Assembly (NCBI RefSeq): GCF_003148805.1
Contig: NZ_QGGX01000018.1
Coordinates: 1 to 64,000, forward strand
Direction: 5' to 3'
Length of the DNA stretch: 64,000 nt
From: Aminobacter sp. AP02
GTDB taxonomy: Bacteria; Pseudomonadota; Alphaproteobacteria; Rhizobiales; Rhizobiaceae
Numbering within the stretch: position 1 is the first letter of the stretch; the number at the start of each line of letters is the position of its first letter. A program made the translations under genes and the position numbers. Shown here piece by piece: positions 1 to 9,607 of the stretch. The notes under the pieces are model-generated. The model did no database searches, was not told the origin of the DNA, and saw only the letters and a program-made list of their open reading frames with translations.

Positions 1-2
1 CG

Positions 3-92
3 ATCAGCACGCGCCGAGAGATCGACAACAACTACCGCAACCAAAACAATCAGCATGTGCCTCGCAAGCACAGGGCGGAAAGCTGTGCTTGA
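3..92 (+). CDS. possible 3' end of a gene entering from the left
   Basis: An open frame from the window edge ends in TGA at 90-92, just before a plus-strand terminator. The tail is about 29 residues, rich in Asn, Arg and Gln, and ends ESCA. I do not recognise it. The terminator implies that some plus-strand transcript ends here, but which of the open frames is translated cannot be decided from 90 bases. Confidence 0.25.
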   Translation: MSTRREIDNNYRNQNNQHVPRKHRAESCA

Positions 93-109
93 CAGCCCCA
101 AAAGAGAAG

Positions 110-134
110 GCCCCGGATCGCTCCGGGGCTTTTT
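110..134 (+). terminator. Rho-independent terminator
   Basis: An 8-bp GC-rich stem (GCCCCGGA at 110-117 with TCCGGGGC at 122-129) and a four-base loop are followed by five T. It ends the plus-strand transcript entering from the left. It could also slow minus-strand transcription leaving the aldolase gene. Confidence 0.8.
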
Positions 135-157
135 GCATTCATGCCTGATGGCGGGGT

Positions 158-1183
158 TTAGGCAGCCTTTTCCAAGCCTGACTTCCACTGGCCGAGCGCG
201 GCCAGGTGGTTCATGTGGGCGCGGTGGGTGAAGGCGGCCTGGCCTGCGCCGAGGTTCTCGGCCTTGCCCGACCATGCCTTTTGCGGCGCCGCCTGCAGGG
301 CGCGGCCGTAGGAGAAGGTCAGCTTCCACGGATGCGGGCCGATCGCGTTGATGGCGTTGAGGTTGGCGGTGGCCTCCTCGTCGGACTGGCCGCCCGACAG
401 GAAGGCGATGCCCGGGACCGCAGCCGGAACCGTCTCGCGGAACAGCTTGATGGTCTTTTCGGCGATCTCTTCGGCGCTGGCCTTCTTGGCTGCCTTCTTG
501 CCCGAAATGACCATGTTGGGCTTCAGGATGGTGCCTTCGAGATTGACGCGGGCGGCGTAGAGCTCGTCATAGAGCTTGACCAGCGTTGCCTTGGTGACGT
601 CGTAGCAGGTGTCGATGTCGTGGGCGCCGTCCATCAGCACTTCCGGCTCGACGATCGGCACGATGCCGGCTTCCTGGCAAAGTGCCGCGTAGCGGGCGAG
701 TGCCTGGGTGTTGGCCGAGATCGAATAGGCCGACGGAACGTTCTTGCCGGTGTCGATGTCGATCACGGCGCGCCATTTGGCGAAGCGGGCACCGAGCTTG
801 TAGTACTCGGCCAGGCGCTCGCGCAGGCCGTCGAGGCCTTCGGTGATGGTGTCGCCGGGGAAATTGACGATCGCCTTGGCGCCGGCGTCGACCTTGATGC
901 CGGGGATCGCGCCGGCGGCCTTGATGAGCTCGACCAGCGGGGTGCCGTCTGCGGCGTTCTGGCGAATGGTCTCGTCGTAGAGGATGACGCCGGAGATGTA
1001 CTTGGTCATCGCCTCCTTGGTGCGGAACATCATTTCGCGATAGTCGCGGCGGCTGTCGGCCGTCGACTCGACGCCGATGACGTCGAAACGCTTCTTGATG
1101 GTGCCGGAGCTTTCATCCGCAGCCAGAATGCCCTTGCCGCCGGCCACCATGGCGTCAGCAATGTCTTCGAGACGTTCGCTCAT
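158..1183 (-). CDS. fbaB: fructose-bisphosphate aldolase, class I
   Basis: Cytosolic glycolytic/gluconeogenic enzyme that cleaves fructose 1,6-bisphosphate to glyceraldehyde 3-phosphate and dihydroxyacetone phosphate. The 341-residue length fits class I aldolases. The Schiff-base lysine lies in GTILKPNMV (K221), the N-terminus carries the GKGILAADES motif, and the C-terminal half has the phosphate-binding LSGGQS motif. The start is clear: AGGAGG lies 8 bases upstream of ATG at 1183. It stands in the minus-strand cluster that also holds pgk, gap and tkt, the usual rhizobial grouping. A cupin gene is divergent across a 208-bp gap. Confidence 0.95.
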   Translation of the reverse strand: MSERLEDIADAMVAGGKGILAADESSGTIKKRFDVIGVESTADSRRDYREMMFRTKEAMTKYISGVILYDETIRQNAADGTPLVELIKAAGAIPGIKVDAGAKAIVNFPGDTITEGLDGLRERLAEYYKLGARFAKWRAVIDIDTGKNVPSAYSISANTQALARYAALCQEAGIVPIVEPEVLMDGAHDIDTCYDVTKATLVKLYDELYAARVNLEGTILKPNMVISGKKAAKKASAEEIAEKTIKLFRETVPAAVPGIAFLSGGQSDEEATANLNAINAIGPHPWKLTFSYGRALQAAPQKAWSGKAENLGAGQAAFTHRAHMNHLAALGQWKSGLEKAA

Positions 1184-1391
1184 ACAAATACCTCCTGAAC
1201 AGATGCTCCGGGCGCATAGCAGATGGTTTTCCGGAACGGAATGCCGCCCGCGAGCCTATAACCGATTGAAATTATTTCAATCGTTTTAGGACGGGTAGCC
1301 ATCCGCGTGAGGCCGGCGCGCTTATCACAAATATAAGCTGGTGCTAAAATATATGCCGTCTGCGCGCATTCGCGCATGTAGGGAGGATGCC

Positions 1392-1772
1392 ATGGCCGAC
1401 GGCGGAATGAACGTCACGAAATTCGAGTTCAAGTCTCACGACAGCCCCGATGAAGTTCGCGCGCCCGACAAGACGCGCGTCGAAGTGGTTCGGCTTGCAG
1501 GGTTCACGCTGGGCCGGCTCAACATGGAGCCGGGATGGAGGTGGTCCGAGTGCGTGAAACCTGTCGTCAAGACGGATAGCTGCCAGGTGTCGCATGTCGG
1601 TTACGTCGTCTCCGGCGCCTTGACCGTCAGACTGAACGACGGAACCGAAAAGACGTTGAAGAAGGGCGCGTCCTATACAATTCCGCCGGGCCACGACGCC
1701 TGGGTCGAAGGCAACGAACGCTTTGTCTGCATCGAAGTGATGAGCGCCGAGCAGTATGCCAAGCCGGCATAG
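1392..1772 (+). CDS. cupin domain protein
   Basis: A 126-residue single-domain cupin. The core shows the beta-barrel pattern: PGWRWSECVKP near residue 55, GYVVSGALTVRLNDG, then GASYTIPPGHDAWVEG. Only one of the two usual metal-binding His motifs is obvious, so metal binding and activity are uncertain. The ATG at 1392 follows GGGAGG, which favours it over an in-frame ATG at 1341. It is divergent from the aldolase gene and convergent with pgk. The substrate is unknown; such cupins are often small-molecule sensors or isomerase-like enzymes. Confidence 0.8.
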   Translation: MADGGMNVTKFEFKSHDSPDEVRAPDKTRVEVVRLAGFTLGRLNMEPGWRWSECVKPVVKTDSCQVSHVGYVVSGALTVRLNDGTEKTLKKGASYTIPPGHDAWVEGNERFVCIEVMSAEQYAKPA

Positions 1773-1797
1773 GCAGTTGCTGAAGCAGCCGGATCAC

Positions 1798-1826
1798 GAA
1801 AAAGGGGCGCCGCAAAGACGCCCCTT
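1798..1826 (-). terminator. terminator between cupin gene and pgk
   Basis: An 8-bp stem (AAGGGGCG at 1802-1809 with CGCCCCTT at 1819-1826) reads into TTTTT on the minus strand. It therefore mainly ends pgk transcription, and may also stop the convergent cupin transcript. Confidence 0.75.
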
Positions 1827-1876
1827 GTCGTGTCCGGTCTAGATCCACGCTGCTTTCGCGGGAAAGTCTAGAAGCC

Positions 1877-3073
1877 TCAGGCCTTGAGCACTTCGACGCC
1901 GGGCAGTTCCTTGCCTTCCATCCATTCGAGGAAGGCACCGCCTGCGGTGGAGACGTACGAGAAGTCGTCGGCAACACCGGCATGGTTGAGTGCGGCGACC
2001 GTATCGCCGCCACCAGCGACGGAGACGAGCTTGCCGGCCTTGGTGCGGGCAGCCGCATGTTGGGCGGTGGCGACCGTCGCCTTATCGAAAGGTTCGATTT
2101 CGAAGGCACCGAGCGGGCCGTTCCAGACCAGCGTCGCAGCGCGGTCGATCCAGTCGTTGACGGTAGCAACCGTCTTGGGGCCGACGTCGAGGATCATGGC
2201 GTCCGCCGGCACGGCGTCGATGGCAACGACCTCGTTGGCGGCACCCGCCTTGAATTCGCGGGCGACGACGCCGTCCGACGGCAGGATGATGGCGCAGCCG
2301 GCCTGGGCGGCCTCGATCATGATCTGCTTGGCGGTGGGGGCGAGGTCATGCTCGCAAAGCGACTTGCCGACATCGGTGCCGCGCGCCGCGATGAAGGTGT
2401 TGGCCATGCCGCCGCCGATCACCAGTGCATCGACCTTTTTTACCAGGTTCATCAAGAGGTCGATCTTGGACGAGACCTTGGCACCGCCGACGATGGCGAC
2501 GACCGGCTTGACGGGGTTGCCGAGGCCTTTTTCCAGCGCCTCGAGCTCGGCCTGCATGGTGCGGCCGGCAAAAGCGGGCAGCTTGTGGGCGAGGCCTTCT
2601 GTGGATGCATGCGCGCGGTGGGCGGCGGAGAAGGCGTCGTTGACGAAGATGTCGCCATTGGCGGCGAGCTGCTCGACGAAGGCCGGGTCGTTTTTCTCTT
2701 CGGCCTTGTAGAAGCGGGTGTTTTCCAAAAGAAGAATGTCGCCGTCCTTCATGGCACCGACGGCGGCAGCGGCCTTCTCGCCGATACAGTTGGCGGCAAA
2801 GCCGACCGGACGGCCGATGACCTCAGCGGTGGCGGTGGCGATGGGCGCCAGCGACAGGGCCGGATCGGGGCCCTCCTTGGGACGGCCGAAGTGGGCAAGC
2901 AGGATGACCTTGGCGCCCTTGCCGGCAAGCTCGGTGATGGTGGGGGCGACGCGCTCGATGCGGGTGGCGTCAGTCACCTTGCCGTCTGATACCGGCACGT
3001 TGAGGTCGACGCGGACCAGGACCCGCTTGCCGCTGACGTTGCCGATGGTGTCGAGGGTCTTGAAAGCTGCCAT
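1877..3073 (-). CDS. pgk: phosphoglycerate kinase
   Basis: Glycolytic enzyme that transfers phosphate from 1,3-bisphosphoglycerate to ADP. From ATG at 3073 it has 398 residues, the normal bacterial length. It shows the N-terminal [11 protein letters not shown] motif with substrate-binding Arg and Asp, LLAHFGRP, and the C-terminal nucleotide loop [15 protein letters not shown]. The frame is open further upstream, but the added 91 residues are not pgk-like and AAGGGA sits just upstream of the 3073 start. It is cytosolic and part of the tkt-gap-pgk-fba set on the minus strand, here separated from gap by an antiporter gene. Confidence 0.96.
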   Translation of the reverse strand: MAAFKTLDTIGNVSGKRVLVRVDLNVPVSDGKVTDATRIERVAPTITELAGKGAKVILLAHFGRPKEGPDPALSLAPIATATAEVIGRPVGFAANCIGEKAAAAVGAMKDGDILLLENTRFYKAEEKNDPAFVEQLAANGDIFVNDAFSAAHRAHASTEGLAHKLPAFAGRTMQAELEALEKGLGNPVKPVVAIVGGAKVSSKIDLLMNLVKKVDALVIGGGMANTFIAARGTDVGKSLCEHDLAPTAKQIMIEAAQAGCAIILPSDGVVAREFKAGAANEVVAIDAVPADAMILDVGPKTVATVNDWIDRAATLVWNGPLGAFEIEPFDKATVATAQHAAARTKAGKLVSVAGGGDTVAALNHAGVADDFSYVSTAGGAFLEWMEGKELPGVEVLKA

Positions 3074-3226
3074 GGGGTTCCCTTTCGCTTGGAGAGATGG
3101 CGCGGACCATAGCCAGCGCAGGCGCGGATGCAAGGTTTGCGCAATGGCGTGGGCGAAATTTTGATGCTGAGGGCCCTTCCGGTTGCGGCCACGAGCGGCT
3201 ATCGCCGGGGAAACGAGGGGGCAAGC

Positions 3227-3426
3227 ATGCGCATCGCGGTCACCGGCACGCACGGCAGCGGCAAGACGCCCCTCATCGACGACTTCATCGCCGCATATCC
3301 CGGCTGTGAGCACGAGCAGGAGCCCTACTGGGCGATGGCGCAGCAAGGCATTACGGGCCGGACTGGTATTCCGCCTACGTGCGTGATCCGGCAGGCAACA
3401 AGCTTTCGGTTGTCTACAACGGTTGA
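3227..3426 (+). pseudogene. scar of two gene fragments: P-loop ATPase start joined to VOC protein end
   Basis: From ATG at 3227, after a GAGGGGG ribosome site, the frame reads [18 protein letters not shown], a Walker A P-loop as in small AAA-type NTPases, and keeps that character to about 3345 ([12 protein letters not shown]). From about 3349 the similarity moves to another frame: [16 protein letters not shown] continues as NKLSVVYNG and stops at TGA 3424-3426. That is the typical last beta strand of a glyoxalase/VOC protein. The two parts are out of frame with each other and each lacks the rest of its domain. A deletion that fused two neighbouring genes explains this. The P-loop frame stays open into the antisense of the antiporter gene, which is not credible as protein. 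Confidence 0.6.
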
Positions 3427-3531
3427 GATTGAAGAGGCGGGATTTCCGGGGCGAATGCTTCCCGCGCTCCCTGTCCAGGTGGCTTGTCTGGAGTGGCGGC
3501 AGCCCACCTTTCCCGCGAGAAATCGGTGCGC

Positions 3532-5394
3532 TCAGGCGTCTTCGGACAAGCCTTCCGAGGTTGTCGGGGGTTCTTGCGTAGTGGCCGGCTTCTGGGGGCG
3601 CTTGGCAAAGAAGCGCCTGATGCGCTGGCTGATCTCGCTACCGCTCAAGAATACGGGCACCGGCGGCGGCGGAGGTGCAGGCTCGATGGACAGGCCGACG
3701 GCGACGATGCGGCCCTTGTCGTCGACGTCGCGCACGATCAGGTCGATCGGGCCGAGGGAAACGCGATCGGCGTATTCGACGTGGCCGCGCAGCCGCTGCT
3801 TGATCAGGTCGCCGATGGAGAGCTTGCGCTCTTCTTCCTTGATGGTTGCGCCGTAGATCGCCTCGAGCTCGCCGGCGAGATGGGTCTGGTCGACGGTGAA
3901 GGCGCCGAAGAAATCCTCGTCCTCGGCATCGACCTCGGCGCGGGAGGCAAACAGCCGGTCGAGGAGGCGGGGATAGCGATCGGGCACGAAGATGTAGACG
4001 TTGTCGCCCGCCTGTAGGCGGCCCATGTCGGCAAAGCGCATCGAACGGCCCTCACGCACGACCAGAGACGGTCGTGCCCAGCGCGGGATGCGCTGGCCCT
4101 TGGCGACCGGCGAGCCCGGCACGACCTTGTAGGCGAGCAGTTCGTGATGGGCGGAACCCGGCAATTCGAGCTCGACCTTGTCGAGCGGGCCATAGCGCTG
4201 CGGCACGATGAGGCCGAGGCGGCGGGCGAGCGGGCCGACCGTCCAGCCCTGGATCACCAGCGATGTCAGCACGATGATGAAGGCGATGTTGAAGATCGCC
4301 CGGCCGTTTTCCAGCCCGCCCAGCAGCGGGGTGATGGCAAGCAGGATCGAGACCGCGCCGCGCAGGCCGACCCAGGAAATGAAGGCGGTTTCCTGGCGCG
4401 GGATGTTGAACGGGATGAGGCAAAGCCAGACCGCAATGGGACGGGCGACGAACATCAGGAACAGGCCGAGCACGAGGGCCGAAACCACGATGGCGGGGAA
4501 CTGCGAGGGCGTGGCGAATAGGCCGAGCACCAGGAACATGATGATCTGGGCGAGCCAGGACATGCCCTCCTGGAAACGCTTCAGCGTGGACACCGCGCGG
4601 ATGTCGGAATTGCCGGCGACGAGGCCGGCGAGATAGACGGCGAGGAAGCCAGAGCCGCCGACCGCGCCCGCCATGGCAAAGACCAGCAGCGACAGCGTCA
4701 AGACGAAGATGGGCAGCAGCCCGCGGTCGAGATTGAGCCGCTCGACCAGCTTGACGATGACAAAGCCGCCGAGCAGGCCGATGGCGGCGCCGAGGGTCAT
4801 CTGGACGAAAAAGCCGATGACAAGGTCGACCAGCAGCAGGTCGGCGTCGGGTTTTGCTCCAAGCGCGATGATCTCGACTAGCGTGATGGTGAGGAAGATG
4901 GCGATGGGGTCGTTGGTGCCGGACTCGATTTCGAGCGTCGAGCGGACGCGCTCGCGCAGATTGATGTTGCCGGCGCGCAGAAGGAAGAACACGGCAGCGG
5001 CGTCGGTGGAGGCGACGGCGGCACCGAGCAGGAAGGATTCGAGCCAGGTGAAGCCGGTGAGGTAATAGGCGGCGATACCAAAGATGACAGTGGTGATGCC
5101 CACGCCGATCGTTGCGAGCGTGAGCGCGGGCAGGCCGGCCTGGCGCAGGACGCCAACAGGCGTGCCGAAGCCTGAATCGAACAGGATGACGGCGAGTGCA
5201 ATCGCGCCGACGAAATAAGCGAGGTGGGCGTTGTCGAAGACGATACCGAGGCCGTCGACGCCGCTGGCGAGACCGATGCCCAGGAAGAGCAGCAAGAGAG
5301 GGGCGCCGAAGCGAAACGCGATCAGGCTCGAAAACGCCGCGGCCACCACCAGGGCGGTGCCCACCAGCGTGATTAGGTATACCGCCTGTTCCAT
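3532..5394 (-). CDS. potassium/proton antiporter, NhaP2/CvrA type
   Basis: An inner-membrane cation/proton antiporter of the CPA1 family, with about 620 residues from the ATG at 5394 ([12 protein letters not shown]). The first 400 residues form a multi-span exchanger domain with the conserved [12 protein letters not shown] and [11 protein letters not shown] segments that carry the ion-binding aspartates. Next come an RCK/TrkA-C domain (around residues 410-490) and a C-terminal CorC/HlyC-type domain, the layout of NhaP2-type K+/H+ exchangers, where the cytosolic domains gate transport. A start seven codons upstream is possible but has no better ribosome site. It lies between pgk and gap on the same strand and is probably its own transcript. 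Likely role: potassium efflux and pH or osmotic balance. Confidence 0.88.
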   Translation of the reverse strand: MEQAVYLITLVGTALVVAAAFSSLIAFRFGAPLLLLFLGIGLASGVDGLGIVFDNAHLAYFVGAIALAVILFDSGFGTPVGVLRQAGLPALTLATIGVGITTVIFGIAAYYLTGFTWLESFLLGAAVASTDAAAVFFLLRAGNINLRERVRSTLEIESGTNDPIAIFLTITLVEIIALGAKPDADLLLVDLVIGFFVQMTLGAAIGLLGGFVIVKLVERLNLDRGLLPIFVLTLSLLVFAMAGAVGGSGFLAVYLAGLVAGNSDIRAVSTLKRFQEGMSWLAQIIMFLVLGLFATPSQFPAIVVSALVLGLFLMFVARPIAVWLCLIPFNIPRQETAFISWVGLRGAVSILLAITPLLGGLENGRAIFNIAFIIVLTSLVIQGWTVGPLARRLGLIVPQRYGPLDKVELELPGSAHHELLAYKVVPGSPVAKGQRIPRWARPSLVVREGRSMRFADMGRLQAGDNVYIFVPDRYPRLLDRLFASRAEVDAEDEDFFGAFTVDQTHLAGELEAIYGATIKEEERKLSIGDLIKQRLRGHVEYADRVSLGPIDLIVRDVDDKGRIVAVGLSIEPAPPPPPVPVFLSGSEISQRIRRFFAKRPQKPATTQEPPTTSEGLSEDA

Positions 5395-5515
5395 CCCGAC
5401 CCGTCCGCGAAGCACTTGTTAGCTGCGTCGGGTCAGAGTGCGGCGAAGAAAAGGCCGGGTGCAAGCAAGAATGGATTTTTGCCGGCTTGGGCCAAAGATT
5501 TTCTTGCGGGCAGCA

Positions 5516-5545
5516 AAAACGAAAACGCCCGGCCGAAGCCGGGCG
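5516..5545 (-). terminator. gap terminator
   Basis: An 8-bp stem (CGCCCGGC at 5526-5533 with GCCGGGCG at 5538-5545) and a tetraloop read into TTTTCGTTTTT on the minus strand, just downstream of gap. Confidence 0.85.
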
Positions 5546-5571
5546 TCGAAGCGTCGATAGAGCAGGCCCAA

Positions 5572-6582
5572 TCAGGCGATGGTCTTGCCCATGGTGACTG
5601 CGGTGTCGGCCATGCGGTTGGAGAAGCCCCACTCGTTGTCGTACCAGGACATGACGCGCACCAGGTTGCCGTCGATGACCTTGGTCTGGTCGAGCGCGAA
5701 GGTCGACGAGGCCGGGTTGTGGTTCATGTCAATGGAAACCAGAGGCTCGTCGGTGAAGGCGAGAACGCCCTTGAGCGGGCCGTTGGCGGCAGCGACGAGC
5801 ACGGCGTTGACCTCGTCAACGGTGACGTTCTTCTTCGACACGAACTTGAAGTCGATGCACGAGACGTTCGGGGTCGGTACGCGGATTGAAACGCCGTCAA
5901 GCTTGCCCTTGAGTTCAGGCAGCACCAGGCCGACCGCCTTGGCGGCACCGGTCGAGGTCGGGATCATCGACATCGCCGCCGCACGGGCGCGGTAGAGGTC
6001 CTTGTGCATGGTGTCGAGGGTCGGCTGGTCGCCGGTGTAGGCGTGGATTGTGGTCATGAAGCCCTTTTCAATGCCAAAGGCATTGTTGAGGACCATGGCG
6101 ACGGGTGCCAGGCAGTTGGTGGTGCAGGAGGCATTCGAAATGACGATGTGGTCCTTGGTGATCTGGTCGTGGTTGACGCCGTAAACCACGGTCAGGTCGG
6201 CACCGTCGGCGGGAGCCGAGACGATGACGCGCTTGGCGCCGGCGGCGAGATGCGCCGAAGCCTTGTCCTTGGAGGTGAAGATGCCGGTGCATTCGAGCGC
6301 GATGTCGACACCGAGTTCCTTCCACGGCAGCTGCGAAGGATCCTTGATCGCGGTGACCTTGAACTTGTCCGAGCCGATGTTGATGGAATCGCCCTCGACC
6401 TTCACTTCGTGGGGGAAGCGGCCGTGCACGCTGTCGTAGCGCAGCAGATGGGCGTTGGTCTCGACCGGGCCGAGATCGTTGACGGCGACGACGTCGATGT
6501 CCTTGCGGCCCGACTCATAGATGGCACGCACGATGTTGCGGCCGATGCGGCCGAAACCATTGATGGCAACTCTAACGGTCAT
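5572..6582 (-). CDS. gap: glyceraldehyde-3-phosphate dehydrogenase, type I
   Basis: NAD-dependent glycolytic enzyme of 336 residues, the usual length. The N-terminal Rossmann motif is [12 protein letters not shown]. The catalytic cysteine is C153 in [12 protein letters not shown], and the C-terminal half has the [10 protein letters not shown] and WYDNEWGFS motifs. AGGAGG precedes the ATG at 6582. It lies 24 bases downstream of tkt on the same strand, so the two are probably co-transcribed, with a strong terminator just after the stop. Confidence 0.97.
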   Translation of the reverse strand: MTVRVAINGFGRIGRNIVRAIYESGRKDIDVVAVNDLGPVETNAHLLRYDSVHGRFPHEVKVEGDSINIGSDKFKVTAIKDPSQLPWKELGVDIALECTGIFTSKDKASAHLAAGAKRVIVSAPADGADLTVVYGVNHDQITKDHIVISNASCTTNCLAPVAMVLNNAFGIEKGFMTTIHAYTGDQPTLDTMHKDLYRARAAAMSMIPTSTGAAKAVGLVLPELKGKLDGVSIRVPTPNVSCIDFKFVSKKNVTVDEVNAVLVAAANGPLKGVLAFTDEPLVSIDMNHNPASSTFALDQTKVIDGNLVRVMSWYDNEWGFSNRMADTAVTMGKTIA

Positions 6583-6606
6583 GTCTGATCCTCCTGGGGG
6601 AACGTC

Positions 6607-8589
6607 TTAAAGCCGAGCCTTGGCAGCGTCTGCGGCTGCCTCGGCGGTGATGCCGAAATGCTTGTAGAGGTCTTCGATCGGGGCGCTGGCGCCGAAGCCG
6701 TGCATGCCGATGAAGACGCCGTCCGTACCGATGAAGCTGTCCCAGCCCATGCGGATGCCGGCTTCGATCGCAACCTTGACCTTGGCGTTGCCGATCATCG
6801 CCTTGCGGTATTCCGGGCTCTGCTGTTCGAACAGTTCGAAGGCAGGCACCGAAACGACGCGGGTCGGGTGACCGGCATCCTGCAGCAGCTTGCGGGCTGC
6901 GAGGGCGATCTCGACCTCGGAGCCGGTGGCGAAGATGGTGACCTGGGCATCGCCATCGGCGGTCGCCAGTTCATAGGCGCCGTAGCCGCAGAGGTTTTCC
7001 TCGACATATTCGGTGCGCACGGCCGGCAGGTTCTGGCGGGTGAGTGCCAGCGTCGACGGCGTCTTGCGGTTTTCAAGCGTCAGCTGCCAGCACTCGGCGG
7101 CTTCCATGGCGTCGGCCGGGCGGAAGACGATGTGGTTGGGGATGGCGCGCAGGGCCGCGAGGTGCTCGACCGGCTGGTGGGTCGGGCCGTCTTCGCCGAG
7201 ACCGATGGAATCATGGGTCATGACGAAGCCGACGCGGATGCCCATCAGCGACGCCAGGCGCATGGCCGGGCGGGCATAGTCGGAGAAGCACAGGAAGGTG
7301 CCGGAATAGGGGATGACGCCGCCATGCAGCGCCATGCCGTTCATCGCAGCCGCCATGCCGTGTTCGCGGATGCCGTAGTGAACGAAGCGCTGGCCGTAGT
7401 CGCCGGGTGCGATGTTCTTGGTCTGGCTGGTCTTGGTGTTGTTGGAGCCGGTGAGATCGGCCGAACCGCCGATGGTCTCGGGCACGACGCCGTTGATGAC
7501 TTCAAGCGCCATTTCCGACGACTTGCGGGTGGCGACCTTTGGCTTGTCGGCGGCGAGCTTCTTCTTGTAGTCGGCGATGGTGGCGTCGAAATTGGCCGGC
7601 AGGTCGCCGCGCATGCGGCGCTCGAACTCGGCGCGAACTTCGGTCTCGGTCTCGGCGAGGCGCTTTTCCCAATCGTTGCGCTTCTTGGCCGAGTTGAGGC
7701 CGGCAAGGCGCCACGCGTCGAGAATGTCCGAAGGGATCTCGAAAGCCGGATAGTCCCAGCCGAGCGCCTTGCGGGTGGCTTCGACTTCGGCGGCGCCGAG
7801 CGCCGAACCGTGGACCTTGTTGGTGCCGGCCTTGTTGGGCGAACCAAAACCGATGGTGGTCTTGGCGGCGATCAGGGTCGGGCGGTCGGAACGCTTGGCG
7901 GTCTCGATGGCGCCGGCGATCGCCTCGGGGTCATGGCCGTCGACGGCGATGGTGTTCCAGCCCGAAGCGGCGAAACGGGCGAGCTGGTCGGTCGAGTCGG
8001 CGAGCGAGATCGGGCCGTCGATGGAAATGTTGTTGTGGTCCCAGAAGACGATCAGCTTGTTGAGCTTGAGGTGACCGGCAAAGGACAGCGCTTCCTGCGA
8101 GATGCCTTCCATCAGGCAGCCGTCGCCGGCGAGCACGTAGGTGTAGTGGTCGACCAGCTTGTCGCCGAACTGGGCATTCATGATGCGTTCGGCGAGCGCC
8201 ATGCCGACGGCGTTGGCAAGGCCCTGGCCGAGCGGGCCGGTCGTCGTCTCAATGCCGGCGGCGTGGCCGTATTCGGGGTGGCCGGCGGTCTTGGAGCCGA
8301 GCTGGCGGAAATTCTTGATCTGGTCGATGGTGATGTCTTCGTAGCCCGAGAGATAGAGCAGCGAGTACAGCAGCATCGAGCCATGGCCGGCCGACAGCAC
8401 GAAGCGGTCGCGGTCGTGCCAATGGGGATTGGCCGGATCATGCTTGAGGAAGCGGGTGTAGAGCACGGTCGCGACGTCTGCCGCGCCCATTGGCAGGCCG
8501 GGATGGCCGGAATTGGCCTTCTCCACGGCATCAATGGACAGAAAGCGGATCGCATTGGCCATCCGGTCGTGTTTTTCGCGCGAGGACAT
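6607..8589 (-). CDS. tkt: transketolase
   Basis: Thiamine-diphosphate enzyme of the pentose phosphate pathway, 660 residues from ATG at 8589. That start follows GGGAGGG and gives [18 protein letters not shown]; the 28 extra upstream residues in the open frame are not family-like. Visible motifs: [17 protein letters not shown], the cofactor motif beginning [27 protein letters not shown] in the pyrimidine domain, and a C-terminal transketolase domain with the [15 protein letters not shown] tail. It leads the tkt-gap unit. A DUF4164 gene is divergent across 282 bp. Confidence 0.96.
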   Translation of the reverse strand: MSSREKHDRMANAIRFLSIDAVEKANSGHPGLPMGAADVATVLYTRFLKHDPANPHWHDRDRFVLSAGHGSMLLYSLLYLSGYEDITIDQIKNFRQLGSKTAGHPEYGHAAGIETTTGPLGQGLANAVGMALAERIMNAQFGDKLVDHYTYVLAGDGCLMEGISQEALSFAGHLKLNKLIVFWDHNNISIDGPISLADSTDQLARFAASGWNTIAVDGHDPEAIAGAIETAKRSDRPTLIAAKTTIGFGSPNKAGTNKVHGSALGAAEVEATRKALGWDYPAFEIPSDILDAWRLAGLNSAKKRNDWEKRLAETETEVRAEFERRMRGDLPANFDATIADYKKKLAADKPKVATRKSSEMALEVINGVVPETIGGSADLTGSNNTKTSQTKNIAPGDYGQRFVHYGIREHGMAAAMNGMALHGGVIPYSGTFLCFSDYARPAMRLASLMGIRVGFVMTHDSIGLGEDGPTHQPVEHLAALRAIPNHIVFRPADAMEAAECWQLTLENRKTPSTLALTRQNLPAVRTEYVEENLCGYGAYELATADGDAQVTIFATGSEVEIALAARKLLQDAGHPTRVVSVPAFELFEQQSPEYRKAMIGNAKVKVAIEAGIRMGWDSFIGTDGVFIGMHGFGASAPIEDLYKHFGITAEAAADAAKARL

Positions 8590-8871
8590 CGTCCCTCCCA
8601 TAAGCCGTGGAAAGCGGGGCGGCGGCACCCCGGAAAAGTGCGCGACACATAGCAGGCACAGGGCTTGAGTCAATAAATCGGTGCGTTTTCACAGCCTCCT
8701 TGCGGCGCCAAGTCACGCCTGAGCCGGTTTCCGATATCCGGGCCGATGCGCTTAACGGGGGAAAGGCGAAACAGCTTTGTTGACGCCTCGTTCAACCGGT
8801 GCCTAATGTTTCAGAGGTAACGCGTTCTGAAACGTGCGCGATTCGGTGATGGGCGAGGGTCTACGGGAGCC

Positions 8872-9144
8872 ATGACCGGGGATACGACACTCAGGGAAGT
8901 CATTGGCCGGCTAGGCAAGGCGATCGATACGCTGGAAAGCGCTGTCGCCGCGCGGCTGGAGCATGAGCAGGACTACGGCGAGGCAGAGGCCGAGGTCCAG
9001 CGCATGAACGCAGACCGCGCCCGCCTCGCGCAGGAGCTCGACAATTCCGAAGCCCGCGCCGAACGGCTGGAAGAAGCCAACAAGGAAGTCTCGCGACGGC
9101 TCGTGACCGCCATGGAGACGATCCGCGCCGTGCTGGACAGGTAG
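8872..9144 (+). CDS. DUF4164 family small coiled-coil protein
   Basis: A 90-residue, strongly charged protein with heptad-like Leu, Ala and Glu spacing throughout, predicted as one long coiled coil. Such proteins commonly sit directly before zapA in Rhizobiales. Here the stop is 7 bases before the zapA ATG, so the two are almost certainly co-transcribed. The function is unknown; a role beside ZapA at the division site is inferred from position only. Confidence 0.8.
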   Translation: MTGDTTLREVIGRLGKAIDTLESAVAARLEHEQDYGEAEAEVQRMNADRARLAQELDNSEARAERLEEANKEVSRRLVTAMETIRAVLDR

Positions 9145-9151
9145 GGTGGAG

Positions 9152-9514
9152 ATGGCGCAAGTCACTGTAACCATCGACGGCAAGCAGTACCGCATGGCCT
9201 GCGACGAAGGCCAGGAAGAGCATCTCATCGACCTTGCCAACCGTTTCGACCGCTACGTGCTGCATCTCAAGGACTCATTCGGCGAGATCGGGGACCAGCG
9301 CCTGACGGTGATGGCCGGCATCATGGTGATGGACGAGCTGGCGGAACTGCAAAAGCGCGTCAAGGGCATGGAGAGCGAAGTGCTGACGCTGCGCAAGACG
9401 CGCGACGATGCGCTCACCAAGGCCGACAAGAATGACGCGGCACTGACCGGCGCGCTGGGCTCGCTGGCCGAGCGCATGGAACAGCTTGCGATCAGCCTGG
9501 CAAAGAAAGTTTAG
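9152..9514 (+). CDS. zapA: cell division protein ZapA
   Basis: A 120-residue FtsZ-ring-associated protein. The N-terminal half is the ZapA globular domain (AQVTVTIDGKQYRMACDEGQ, then HLIDLANRFDRYV); the C-terminal half is a coiled coil used for dimer and tetramer formation. ATG at 9152 follows GGTGGAG; an in-frame GTG two codons earlier overlaps that ribosome site and is less likely. It follows the DUF4164 gene in a two-gene operon and ends at a bidirectional terminator shared with rpoH. In many relatives a 6S RNA gene follows; there is no room for one here. Confidence 0.9.
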   Translation: MAQVTVTIDGKQYRMACDEGQEEHLIDLANRFDRYVLHLKDSFGEIGDQRLTVMAGIMVMDELAELQKRVKGMESEVLTLRKTRDDALTKADKNDAALTGALGSLAERMEQLAISLAKKV

Positions 9515-9560
9515 GGACGGGCCTTGCATCCTTGATCGAGGATGAAGACCAAACGAAAAA

Positions 9561-9587
9561 CGCGCCGGTGTTGCCGGCGCGTTTTTT
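9561..9587. terminator. bidirectional terminator between zapA and rpoH
   Basis: An 8-bp stem CGCGCCGG (9561-9568) with CCGGCGCG (9574-9581), flanked by AAAAA on the left and TTTTTT on the right. It can end both converging transcripts. Confidence 0.9.
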
Positions 9588-9607
9588 GTTTGTTGAAGCT
9601 TTCAGCC

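Noticed and set aside
1232-1260. GGAAC upstream of the aldolase and cupin genes as an EcfG site
   Set aside because: No CGTT or AGTT at 16-17 bases on that strand.
158-8589. Glycolytic cluster as part of a Calvin-cycle (cbb) operon
   Set aside because: tkt, gap, pgk and aldolase also occur in cbb operons, but there is no Rubisco, phosphoribulokinase or CbbR gene, and the aldolase is class I. This is the ordinary rhizobial central-metabolism cluster.
6658-8652. Long plus-strand open frame of 664 codons
   Set aside because: It is the antisense of transketolase, rich in Gly, Val and Asp as expected for the shadow of a high-GC gene. The minus strand has all transketolase motifs.
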